Below are positions 44,448 to 52,109 of a stretch of 64,000 bases of DNA, piece after piece (position 1 is the first letter of the stretch; each line of letters opens with the position of its first letter). The position numbers and the translations under genes are program-made. The notes under the pieces are model-generated. The model saw nothing but the letters and a program-made list of their open reading frames with translations, was not told the origin of the DNA and ran no database searches. The DNA is taken from contig NZ_LT984887.1 of assembly GCF_900258475.1 (NCBI RefSeq), positions 1,188,306 to 1,252,305 of the forward strand, in the 5' to 3' direction. Origin of the DNA: Anaerococcus sp. Marseille-P3915 (GTDB taxonomy: Bacteria > Bacillota > Clostridia > Tissierellales > Peptoniphilaceae).

Positions 44448-46184
44448 ATGAGAAAAGAAATAAATATATCTAACAACAAGGCCGTAATTAACTTTTCAAA
44501 GGCCTATTTCAACAACTCCGATGACTTGCTAAAAAGCGAGGGCTTCTTTGAAGTCATTTGCTCTTTTGTAAATCACCACAAAGAAAACAGGACAAGAATC
44601 TATACCTACCTAGAAAAATTTTTTAGGTCATCAGATATAGAGGCTCTTGCAAGCGAAATTAGGGACATAACAAAGATTCTTACAGTTATGAGCCTTGATG
44701 AAATCAGCGAAAAAATCAACAAGTACCACGACCTAAACAAGGAAAGAGAAGCCCTAACAAGAATCGTAGAAGATGTCTACGACTATTGGAGAAAGCTAGA
44801 AAGATACTCAATTATCGAACAATCTGACTATGATAGGGGCTTAGAAGTAGAAAACTTCCTATCTTCAAATATCAGATTTAAGGACCTTATCCTTGAAATC
44901 TACAGAAAGGTAGAAGTATCAGTTACAGGCAAAAGTCCAAAGGTATTTAGACAAGTACCAGCCGGTGCCAATGCTTCAATGATAGTCAAAAATTTTGAGA
45001 TAGCCTATCCAAAAGATTATGCCTACCTAAATGAAATTCCTTTCATAACCAAGGTAATGATCGAAACCCCTTATATAACCTATACAAAATCAAATAAGAG
45101 GGACGGTTTCTTTGAAGAAGTAGAAAATAACCCTATCACCCATCTTGACATAGATACAGACGAATTTTTATGCTATCCAGCAAGAGTTGGAGATAATTTA
45201 ATCTACATCTACTTCCACCAAAACCTCATCACCCATGGCATATCAGCATCAAACCTTTTTGACCTAGCCGATGAAGAGGAAATTCAAAATAACAGACCAG
45301 ATGCTATCTATGTATTTGGCGGAGAAAATTCTAAAGACCAAAACGTCTTCTACGAAGATAAGTCAGGCCTTTTAATAGGTTATGTAAATTATTCAGACAA
45401 GAAAGATTACTTCGGTTATCTTAAGAAAATGTGTCTAACCCTATCAAATATCATCTCAATGAAAAAATCCTATCTCCCAATCCACGGTGCAGGTGTAAAT
45501 GTAGTTTTACAAAATGGCAAGAGTGCCAATGTTGTAATCCTAGGCGATAGCGGAGCTGGAAAGAGCGAATCAATCGAAGCCTTCAGAACCCTTGCCAAGG
45601 ACTATATAAAGGATATGACAGTAATCTTTGATGATATGGGCACATTCAGAATTAAAGATGACAAGGTCAAGGCCTACGGTACAGAAATCGGTGCCTTCGT
45701 AAGGCTAGATGACCTAGATTCTGGCTATGCCTTCAAGCAAATAGATAGGTCAATCTTCATGAACCCAGATAAGATAAATGCAAGACTAATCATGCCGGTA
45801 GCCGATTATTCACAAATCATGGCAGGCTATGAAGTAAACTTCTTCCTCTACGCAAATAACTATGACAAGATAAAAGAAGATGATAAGTCAATCGAATTTT
45901 TCGATAACAAAGAAGATGCAATCAAGGTATTTAAACGTGGAGCAAGGTTTGCTAAGGGAACAACTACAGAGACAGGACTTGTAGAATCCTACTTCGCAAA
46001 CCCATTTGGCCCTTACCAAAAACAAAAAGTTTGCGACCAACTAATCGAAGGCTATTTCTCAAAGCTATTTATGGATAAGACAAAAGTTGGAGTCATAAGA
46101 ACCCAACTAGGTGTAGAAGGCATGGAAACAGATGGTCCACTAAAATCAGCTAGAGAACTTTTTGAAATAATAAAGACTTTATAA
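44448..46184 (+). CDS. HprK/PEPCK-superfamily P-loop protein
   Basis: 578 residues with no membrane segment. The N-terminal 340 residues have no family I can name; the first 150 are helical and charged. The C-terminal part carries a P-loop GDSGAGKSE (about 366-374) very like HPr kinase's GDSGVGKSE. A metal-binding IFDDMGTF follows near 394, and a late ARFAKGTTTETGLVESYFANPFGP block resembles substrate-side loops of PEP carboxykinases. It is longer than HprK (about 310) and lacks the classical PEPCK kinase motifs in the usual order. A kinase/phosphotransferase is likely; the substrate is unknown. Monocistronic, with GAGGAG upstream. Confidence 0.75.
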   Translation: MRKEINISNNKAVINFSKAYFNNSDDLLKSEGFFEVICSFVNHHKENRTRIYTYLEKFFRSSDIEALASEIRDITKILTVMSLDEISEKINKYHDLNKEREALTRIVEDVYDYWRKLERYSIIEQSDYDRGLEVENFLSSNIRFKDLILEIYRKVEVSVTGKSPKVFRQVPAGANASMIVKNFEIAYPKDYAYLNEIPFITKVMIETPYITYTKSNKRDGFFEEVENNPITHLDIDTDEFLCYPARVGDNLIYIYFHQNLITHGISASNLFDLADEEEIQNNRPDAIYVFGGENSKDQNVFYEDKSGLLIGYVNYSDKKDYFGYLKKMCLTLSNIISMKKSYLPIHGAGVNVVLQNGKSANVVILGDSGAGKSESIEAFRTLAKDYIKDMTVIFDDMGTFRIKDDKVKAYGTEIGAFVRLDDLDSGYAFKQIDRSIFMNPDKINARLIMPVADYSQIMAGYEVNFFLYANNYDKIKEDDKSIEFFDNKEDAIKVFKRGARFAKGTTTETGLVESYFANPFGPYQKQKVCDQLIEGYFSKLFMDKTKVGVIRTQLGVEGMETDGPLKSARELFEIIKTL

Positions 46185-46193
46185 ATTATCAAT

Positions 46194-46235
46194 AAAAAAG
46201 AGTTGAAATTCACCAAAGAATTCAACTCTTTTTTC
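46194..46235 (+). terminator. terminator of the HprK/PEPCK-like gene
   Basis: A 12-bp stem AAAAGAGTTGAA with TTCAACTCTTTT around 12 loop bases, with a T-run on the plus strand. Confidence 0.85.
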
Positions 46236-46311
46236 ATTTTCAATATTAAAGCCTTAGGATTTTTATAAAATCAAACAACTATAATTTTCCAAAATCACTT
46301 GAAGTTTATTT

Positions 46312-47214
46312 TCATTTGCCTATAGCATTTTCTCTGCCATAGTAAAATAAATATTGTTGGGCATAGCCTGCAAGATTTCCAAAGATTTCCCTAGCATAGT
46401 TATCGACTTGCTTTTTAGGCACTTCCTTGCCGATGTAAAGTGTTTCCATGACTCTTTTAATCCACACATCTACAGGGAAGGTCTCCCTCCTGTGGTAGGC
46501 AAAGAGCATTATACAATCAGCAACCTTTGGACCTATGCCTGGCAGCTCATTTAACCTCTTGTGAAGGTCTAAATCTGTAAGATTTTTCTCATCTTCAAAA
46601 TTTAAAAAGCCATCCACAAAGGCCTTAGCTGTTTCAACTATCCTTACATCACGAAAGCCTACTCTAGCGTGTTCTCTAAGCTCTAGTGGATCAACCTTGG
46701 CCAAGACTTCTGGTCTTGGGAAGGAATAATAAGAAGATTCCATATAATCACCAAGATAGTCTCCATATCTTTCAGAAATTATCCTAACTGCCTTTTTAAT
46801 CCTTGGTATTTGGTTATTAGCAGAAATTATAAAAGAAATTGTTGTTTCAAATAATTCTTGATTTAAAATCCTGATACCATAACCATAGTCGCACGCATCC
46901 CTTAGGGTATCATCTTTTGAAAGAAAATCCCTAATAGATCCATAATCTGTTCCAAAATCAAAGTAATCATAAAAAATATCATAAAATTCATCAAGGCTCA
47001 CATTTCTTATAAGTGTGTAGCCATCACATTCTAGTAAATTTATGATTTTCCCTAAAAAAACAGCCGTATAAGACCCGTCTTCTTCAAGCTTGAAGTTAAA
47101 ACATTGACCACACTCAAAAATATGGGTCGGATTAAAAGAATCTTCCCTAAGTTTTAAGCCCAGGGAAGTTTCTTCGATATTTAATTCTCTTTTATCTTTT
47201 GTTTCAAATCTCAT
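46312..47214 (-). CDS. ogg: 8-oxoguanine DNA glycosylase (Ogg1-type)
   Basis: 300 residues. An OGG N-terminal domain (FNPTHIFECGQCFNF, residues 27-42) precedes the helix-hairpin-helix GPD core. The catalytic Lys is K230 in LPGIGPKVADCI, with the Asp D249 in TFPVDVW. It excises 8-oxoguanine from DNA and cleaves the strand. The start overlaps the sortase stop as TAATG, an odd pairing of an envelope enzyme with a repair enzyme that probably only reflects shared transcription. No terminator is seen between the two. Confidence 0.92.
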   Translation of the reverse strand: MRFETKDKRELNIEETSLGLKLREDSFNPTHIFECGQCFNFKLEEDGSYTAVFLGKIINLLECDGYTLIRNVSLDEFYDIFYDYFDFGTDYGSIRDFLSKDDTLRDACDYGYGIRILNQELFETTISFIISANNQIPRIKKAVRIISERYGDYLGDYMESSYYSFPRPEVLAKVDPLELREHARVGFRDVRIVETAKAFVDGFLNFEDEKNLTDLDLHKRLNELPGIGPKVADCIMLFAYHRRETFPVDVWIKRVMETLYIGKEVPKKQVDNYAREIFGNLAGYAQQYLFYYGRENAIGK

Positions 47215-47996
47215 TATCTAATCCTAAGCGCATGCAATGCTAGCCTTTGATCTGCATAATCATATTGGCATGTTGAAAGAGTAATAATTGTATCATCTTC
47301 CTTAAATGCTCTGGTATCAAGGCTTACCTCAGAGTTTGACCTTAATTTATTATAATATGGTACCTTATCCCCTGTATAGGTGAAATCTAAAGTCCTATAG
47401 TCATAATCTGATGGGATTCCATAGGCAGAAAATATCAAATATTCACGAAGACCATCTTCTGTTGTAAGATATATTGTCCTGTGCTTTTCTGCAAATTCTT
47501 GCTTTCTATATTGGTCAAGAGGTGTAAACATAGAGTCAATCTCAAGATGGTGACCATAGATAACAGAGTTATCATCTGTAATATCACTTGAATTATAAAC
47601 ATCCATAAAAATTGATCCAGCTATATCATACTCCTTATTTAGGCCCTTTCTTAGATAGAAATCATTGTCAGGTCCTTGAAGGATCGGATATTTTATGCCT
47701 GTACCAGGAATTTCTATAACAGCAATAACATCTGAATTTTGCTCTTTTAATTTCTTAAGTAGGCTTAGGTGAACTTTTTCAAGTCTAGCAAGAGGGTCAC
47801 TTTCTTTGCCATCTTTGCTGCTTTGTCCTTCATCTCTAGCTACGTCTTCTTCTGCTTCTTTAGATAAGTTTTCTATATATCTATTATTTTTCATATTAGT
47901 CCAGTAATCTAGACCTCTTTTTCCTAAAATTGCTATGCAGGCTAATATTATCAAAATTAGGATAAACCTAATAAGCGCCATTATTTTTGATTTCAT
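47214..47996 (-). CDS. srtB: class B sortase
   Basis: 260 residues: an uncleaved N-terminal membrane anchor (about 7-25), then an extracellular transpeptidase domain. The catalytic triad is visible as His 149/150 in VIYGHHLEIDSMF, Cys 243 in ITLSTCQYDY and Arg 251 in DQRLALHALRI. The YGHH..DSMF and TLSTC blocks are those of class B. Sortase B anchors a few surface proteins carrying NPxTN-like signals. No substrate with such a signal is encoded here, so targets lie elsewhere. Divergent from the glutaredoxin gene. Confidence 0.93.
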   Translation of the reverse strand: MKSKIMALIRFILILIILACIAILGKRGLDYWTNMKNNRYIENLSKEAEEDVARDEGQSSKDGKESDPLARLEKVHLSLLKKLKEQNSDVIAVIEIPGTGIKYPILQGPDNDFYLRKGLNKEYDIAGSIFMDVYNSSDITDDNSVIYGHHLEIDSMFTPLDQYRKQEFAEKHRTIYLTTEDGLREYLIFSAYGIPSDYDYRTLDFTYTGDKVPYYNKLRSNSEVSLDTRAFKEDDTIITLSTCQYDYADQRLALHALRIR

Positions 47997-48083
47997 TTTA
48001 CCACCTTTAAAACGTTCTTTTTACTAGTATAATATACCATAAGAGATGATAATTAAAAGTTTTTTATCAAAAAAGGAGTAAAC

Positions 48084-48323
48084 ATGAAAGATTATAAATT
48101 ATATGTAGGAACTGTGTGCAGATATTGCAAAAAAGTTGAAGATTTCATGAAAGAAAATAATATAGAAATTCCCCTAGTGAATATAAATGAAGATGGAGAT
48201 GCCATGATCAAGCTAATAGACGAAGGTGGAAAAAGACAAGTACCTTGCCTCTATCACGATGGCAAATATCTCTATGAATCTGACGACATAATAACCTATC
48301 TTAAGGAAAAATTTCTTGGATAA
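48084..48323 (+). CDS. glutaredoxin-like thiol protein
   Basis: 79 residues with the active-site motif CRYC (TVCRYCKK, residues 11-18), the cis-proline block RQVPCLYHDG near 53-62 and a C-terminal helix. This is a thioredoxin-fold glutaredoxin-like protein; a third Cys sits next to the cis-proline (VPC). It probably reduces disulfides or binds a metal; whether glutathione or another thiol reduces it is unknown. AAAGGAG upstream; followed 4 bp later by the HAD gene. Confidence 0.85.
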   Translation: MKDYKLYVGTVCRYCKKVEDFMKENNIEIPLVNINEDGDAMIKLIDEGGKRQVPCLYHDGKYLYESDDIITYLKEKFLG

Positions 48324-48327
48324 AACT

Positions 48328-49134
48328 ATGATTAAGTTAATAGCATCTGATATTGATGAAACAATAATAGATCATAACCGCCTCGTACCAAAAAGAAACA
48401 AAAAGGCTATCAAAGCTGCCCAAGATAAGGGAGTAATAGTCATGCTTGCAACTGGAAGGGGCCCTTATGAAATATTTGATATACCAGACCAAGCCGGAGT
48501 AATAGCAGATGACCGCTTTGTCATATGCTGTAACGGCGCTGTAATCATGAATGTGAAGACCAAAGAAATTATAGATGTCCTAGCTATGGACTTCTCCTAC
48601 GCTAAAAAGATTTTTGAATACGCTTATAAAAATAAGCTAACCTTCTATCTTTATACCCTAGATAAAAAATATGGTATAAACCTAAGTGATGAAACACTCA
48701 TTGCTGAAAGCCACATAAACCTTATAGAGGGTGATAATATAGACTTTCTAGAAGGCCAAACAGTTCTAAAAACAATAATAAAGAATTCAAATATGAACCA
48801 GCTACAAGCCTTAGAGGTTGACATAGCAAGGATAACAGACTATGACCTTGAGATAAGCTATTCATCAAATATGTATATGGAGATAAATGCTAAGGGTGTA
48901 AATAAGGCAATAGCTCTTAAAAAAATCGCTGACCATTATGGTATAGATATGAAAAATGTAATGGCAATCGGTGATAATTACAACGACGTAGCCATGCTAG
49001 AAGAGGCTGGAACTGCTATAGCAGTAAGAAATGCAAGATTACAAGTAAAACAAAGCGCAGACTATGTAACCCAGGCAGATAATAGCAAGGGAGCTGTAGG
49101 CGAAGCAATTGAAAACTTTGTATTAAATTTATAA
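48328..49134 (+). CDS. Cof-type HAD hydrolase
   Basis: About 268 residues of the Cof/IIB subfamily of HAD phosphatases. Motif I is SDIDETI (nucleophile Asp), motif II LATGRGPYE, a Lys in the cap region and motif III GDNYNDVAMLEEAG, which is diagnostic. It likely removes phosphate from small sugar phosphates or cofactors; the substrate is unknown. I start it at the ATG at 48328, just 4 bp after the glutaredoxin stop; a TTG at 48316 is less likely. It ends at the bidirectional terminator. Confidence 0.92.
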   Translation: MIKLIASDIDETIIDHNRLVPKRNKKAIKAAQDKGVIVMLATGRGPYEIFDIPDQAGVIADDRFVICCNGAVIMNVKTKEIIDVLAMDFSYAKKIFEYAYKNKLTFYLYTLDKKYGINLSDETLIAESHINLIEGDNIDFLEGQTVLKTIIKNSNMNQLQALEVDIARITDYDLEISYSSNMYMEINAKGVNKAIALKKIADHYGIDMKNVMAIGDNYNDVAMLEEAGTAIAVRNARLQVKQSADYVTQADNSKGAVGEAIENFVLNL

Positions 49135-49147
49135 AATTAAGTAATTT

Positions 49148-49180
49148 AAAAGAGTTTGGAAATAAATCCAAACTCTTTTC
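49148..49180. terminator. bidirectional terminator after HAD gene
   Basis: Stem AAAAGAGTTTGGA with TCCAAACTCTTTT, a 6-base loop, and A/T runs on both ends, between the convergent HAD gene and the small membrane-protein gene. Confidence 0.85.
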
Positions 49181-49411
49181 TTATTCGTAAATTGATCTTT
49201 TTTCCATATACACTCTATACAAGTATACCAAGCCTCCTATAAGCAGGATAGGCAAAATCAATGACAAGACTTCTGCAAAGATCTTTATTATTAAAATAAA
49301 TATTCCAATAACAAGACCTATCAATAAAATAGGTAGGCCTAGGAATAATCCTATTGTACAAAATGCAAGAGTTAATATTATACTTAAAATTATTAAAGTT
49401 GCGCTTAACAT
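49181..49411 (-). CDS. small two-helix membrane protein
   Basis: 76 residues, mostly hydrophobic: one long segment (about 3-45) that could form a helical hairpin plus a second (about 47-65), with a basic C-terminus (YRVYMEKRSIYE). I do not recognise the family. The start is well supported by AGGAGAAATGT immediately upstream. Monocistronic. Confidence 0.65.
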   Translation of the reverse strand: MLSATLIILSIILTLAFCTIGLFLGLPILLIGLVIGIFILIIKIFAEVLSLILPILLIGGLVYLYRVYMEKRSIYE

Positions 49412-49486
49412 ACATTTCTCCTTTTGAATATATTATACACAATCTTAATTTTAATTTCAAGATTCTTAAATTTAAAATTTCCTAAA

Positions 49487-49517
49487 TAAAAACAGGACAA
49501 GCTAATCTTGCCCTGCT
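49487..49517 (-). terminator. terminator of the ferritin operon
   Basis: CAGGGCAAG-ATTAG-CTTGTCCTG (one G-U pair) followed by TTTTTAT on the minus strand. Confidence 0.9.
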
Positions 49518-49528
49518 TATAATTACTA

Positions 49529-50008
49529 TTAACCTCTAGCAAACATTTGACCATCAAGGATGTATAGAGCTCCCCAATTGTCTTTTGCTCTTTCAAGTTT
49601 TGTAACGATCTTAGAAACAGAATCTTCTTCTTCAACTTGTTCATCGATGAAGGCTTGGATGAAAGAGAATACTCTTAGATCTTCTTCTTTACTTACTTCA
49701 GCTATTTCATGAATTCTTCTTGTAACTTCTTTTTCGTGAGCTAGAGCTGCTTTAAATACGTCAAGTAAGCTTTCATAATCATATTGTGGTTCTGGTATAG
49801 CTTTGTATCTAACATCGTAACCTACTTCTTGTAGGAAGTGTTTCATTTTTTCACCGTGTTCGATTTCTTCAGCTACTTGGTGATCAAACCAATGTGTGAA
49901 TCCATCCATTTCAAGTCTATCTGTATATGCAGCCATTGCCTTATATACATATGCTGACTCATACTCAAAGTTCATTTGTTCATTTAATAATTCTAGTGCT
50001 TTACTCAT
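49529..50008 (-). CDS. ftnA: ferritin
   Basis: 159 residues, a four-helix bundle without a heme-binding Met of bacterioferritin. Ferroxidase ligands: Glu 15 (MNFEYES), Glu 48 and His 51 in AEEIEHGEKM, and Glu further along in VEEEDS. It oxidises and stores iron as a 24-mer shell and protects against Fenton chemistry. AAAGGAAGA upstream. The start overlaps the 101-residue gene by 8 bp, indicating coupling. Confidence 0.95.
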   Translation of the reverse strand: MSKALELLNEQMNFEYESAYVYKAMAAYTDRLEMDGFTHWFDHQVAEEIEHGEKMKHFLQEVGYDVRYKAIPEPQYDYESLLDVFKAALAHEKEVTRRIHEIAEVSKEEDLRVFSFIQAFIDEQVEEEDSVSKIVTKLERAKDNWGALYILDGQMFARG

Positions 50009-50306
50009 TTATTCTTCCTTTCTCTAGATAATCTTCATAAGATATATATACCCCATATATCTTAAAATCCTTATCTAAAATCTCCTTTATTACTTTTGTT
50101 GTGTCTTTGGAGTAAATTTCAACTGTGAAGGTCTTATCTTTAACCATAAATTCATCGCTTGGTAAAATTCCTTTATTTTTAAGCGCACTTAAAATATCCA
50201 TCGCATCCTTCCTGGTAAATAGCTCATCAAGTTGGAAACTATATGGATAAATCGTATCTGTATCAGTATTTGGATTTATTTTTTTGATTAATAATAAGTC
50301 ATCCAT
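50001..50306 (-). CDS. unknown 101-residue protein coupled to ferritin
   Basis: 101 residues, soluble, acidic/lysine-rich; no family recognised. It has a leading segment MDDLLLIKKINPNTDTD, a helical middle, then alternating strands (TFTVEIYSKD, KIYGVYISYEDYLEK). It is preceded by AGGAGAAAG, begins the ferritin unit and its 3' end overlaps the ferritin start. A role in iron handling or regulation is plausible from context only. Confidence 0.6.
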   Translation of the reverse strand: MDDLLLIKKINPNTDTDTIYPYSFQLDELFTRKDAMDILSALKNKGILPSDEFMVKDKTFTVEIYSKDTTKVIKEILDKDFKIYGVYISYEDYLEKGRINE

Positions 50307-50346
50307 AGCTTTCTCCTATTTTATATTTACCCCAAATACTATAAAG

Positions 50347-50976
50347 TTAACAAGAGTTTAATTTTTCTTCTGCTTCCCTTTTAGAAAATATACAACCACA
50401 ATATTCTTGCCTATAAATATCATATTCTTTTGAAAGCTCTATAGACTTCTTATAGCCATCTTTCTTCTTAAAATCAGCATAGAGATATTTAATGCCAAGA
50501 TCTTCTTCAAGCCTTGCCCCAATCTCATTAAGCCACTGGGCATTCTTATAAGGAGAAATAGAAAGGCTAGTTGTAAAATACTCATAGCCCATATCCTTTG
50601 CATAGCGGGCAGTCTTATCAAGCCTAAGTTCATAACAATCATAGCAAGCATTTCCAAACTCTCTATCACCCTTTCTCTTTTCTGCCACAAACTTAAAGTC
50701 TTCCATATCATTAGCAGGGATAATAACTTGTCCATCAAAGTGAGATTTCTCAGCCACCTTCTCCAAATTCTCCGCCCTCTTATCAAGCTCAGCCCTTGGA
50801 TAGATCATTGGATTATAAAAATAAAGATCCATATCAAAATGATCCCTAAGCCTTTCAATAACTTGGGTAGAACAAGGCCCACAACAAACCTGAAGCAAAA
50901 GCCTAGGCCTTCTTCCTTCTTCATCAATTTTTTTAATTATATCCTCCATGACCCTGTCATAGTTTATTTTGTTCAT
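50347..50976 (-). CDS. queH: epoxyqueuosine reductase QueH
   Basis: 209 residues. It carries the QueH (DUF208) cysteine pattern: VCCGPCS (Cys 31, 32, 35), CYDCYELRL (Cys 111, 114) and EYCGC (Cys 193, 195). The last step of queuosine synthesis, reduction of epoxyqueuosine in tRNA, is assigned to this family as an alternative to QueG. AGGTG precedes the start. The rest of the queuosine pathway is not in the window. Ends about 40 bp before the unknown 101-residue gene. Confidence 0.95.
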   Translation of the reverse strand: MNKINYDRVMEDIIKKIDEEGRRPRLLLQVCCGPCSTQVIERLRDHFDMDLYFYNPMIYPRAELDKRAENLEKVAEKSHFDGQVIIPANDMEDFKFVAEKRKGDREFGNACYDCYELRLDKTARYAKDMGYEYFTTSLSISPYKNAQWLNEIGARLEEDLGIKYLYADFKKKDGYKKSIELSKEYDIYRQEYCGCIFSKREAEEKLNSC

Positions 50977-51045
50977 AAATTACACCTCTATTTTTAAGTA
51001 AAAATTTTATTACTCATTAATTAATTGTACTAAATTTTGGGCAAA

Positions 51046-51076
51046 TAAAAAGCCCAAGAAAAATTTCTTGAGCTTG
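51046..51076 (-). terminator. terminator of rplM-rpsI
   Basis: AAGCTCAAGAA paired with TTCTTGGGCTT (one G-U), then TTTATTT on the minus strand, just after rpsI. Confidence 0.85.
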
Positions 51077-51088
51077 TATATAAAATTC

Positions 51089-51481
51089 TTATCTCTTTGA
51101 GAATTGTGAAGATTTTCTTGCCTTTTTAAGACCAGCTTTCTTTCTTTCTTTCTTACGTGAATCACGTGTTAAGAAGCCTGCTCTTTTTAGGGCTATTCTA
51201 TAGTCAGGATTTGCTTCAAGAAGTGCTCTTGCTATAGCATGTCTTATAGCTCCTGCTTGACCATTGTATCCACCACCATTTACATTAACTCTTATATCAT
51301 AGCTTGTAAGATTTTCTGTTAATGCAAGTGGAGATCTTGCTATAATTCTTAGAGATTCAAAGTTGAAATATTCGTCTAAGTCTCTGCCGTTTACTAGGAT
51401 GTTACCAGAACCTGGTACCATTGTTACTCTTGCAACAGAGGTTTTTCTTCTACCTGTTGATTGAATTATATTTTCTGCCAT
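51089..51481 (-). CDS. rpsI: 30S ribosomal protein S9
   Basis: 130 residues. The N-terminal [17 protein letters not shown], the middle [21 protein letters not shown] and the basic C-terminus ending [12 protein letters not shown] are the S9 hallmarks; the terminal Ser-Lys-Arg reaches the ribosomal P site. Starts 10 bp after rplM. Confidence 0.98.
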   Translation of the reverse strand: MAENIIQSTGRRKTSVARVTMVPGSGNILVNGRDLDEYFNFESLRIIARSPLALTENLTSYDIRVNVNGGGYNGQAGAIRHAIARALLEANPDYRIALKRAGFLTRDSRKKERKKAGLKKARKSSQFSKR

Positions 51482-51491
51482 ATTTTACTCC

Positions 51492-51932
51492 TTACTTTAG
51501 ATCCAAAGTTTCTGGGAATTGTGCTTCGTGACCATGTTCGCTTCCTGCATATACTCTTAGTTTCTTAGCCATTGCACGACCAAGTTTGTTGTGTGGAAGC
51601 ATGCCTACGATTGCGTGTTCTACAATTCTTTCTGGGTAAGTATTCTTCATGTCTTTGAATTTTGTAATTTTAAGACCTGATGAATATCCAGAATATCTCT
51701 TGTATTCTTTTTGATCTTCTTTGTTTCCTGTAAGAACTACCTTGTCTGCGTTTATTACGATTACGTAATCTCCAGTATCAAAGTGTGGAGTAAAGGTTGG
51801 TTTGTTCTTTCCTCTTAGTATTGCTGCAACTTGGCTAGCTAATCTACCTAGCACCATGCCTTCAGCATCAACAACATACCATTTTCTTTCGATGTTTGAT
51901 GGGCTTGCAGTCCATGTCTTTTGATATTTCAT
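51492..51932 (-). CDS. rplM: 50S ribosomal protein L13
   Basis: 146 residues with [23 protein letters not shown] near residues 21-43, [20 protein letters not shown] near 51-70 and [13 protein letters not shown] near 112. These are diagnostic of L13, a large-subunit core protein. AGGAGGAAT precedes the start. First gene of a two-gene operon behind a structured leader. In many Firmicutes it follows truA, which here lies 16 kb away. Confidence 0.98.
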   Translation of the reverse strand: MKYQKTWTASPSNIERKWYVVDAEGMVLGRLASQVAAILRGKNKPTFTPHFDTGDYVIVINADKVVLTGNKEDQKEYKRYSGYSSGLKITKFKDMKNTYPERIVEHAIVGMLPHNKLGRAMAKKLRVYAGSEHGHEAQFPETLDLK

Positions 51933-51934
51933 TC

Positions 51935-52070
51935 ATTCCTCCTGTGTATTTTTCGGCTACTTGCATTTAGACACCGCCCAAATAGCTAGCGGCTGTACTC
52001 GTCCTGGCATTTGTCTATCGCTTCCAGGATAAGCGACTTACTCGAACTTCAAAGAGGTCTGAGTCGACTG
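51935..52070 (-). ncRNA. candidate L13 leader RNA
   Basis: The 5' untranslated leader of rplM is about 135 nt, GC-richer than its surroundings and rich in pairings on the minus strand: ACTC(AGACC..)/GAGT, TCGCTT with AAGCGA around ATCCTGG, CCTGG with CCAGG, and GCCGC with GCGGT. Leaders of this type upstream of rplM-rpsI bind L13 and repress the operon in low-GC Gram-positives. I infer family membership from context and fold rather than from a computed match. Confidence 0.6.
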
Positions 52071-52074
52071 ATAT

Positions 52075-52103
52075 ATAATACTCTTTTACTGCTATTTTGT
52101 CAA
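52075..52103 (-). promoter_or_regulatory. promoter of rplM-rpsI
   Basis: Consensus TTGACA (52103-52098), 17 bp, TATTAT (52080-52075) on the minus strand: one of the strongest promoters in the window, as expected for ribosomal proteins. Confidence 0.85.
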
Positions 52104-52109
52104 CATCTT

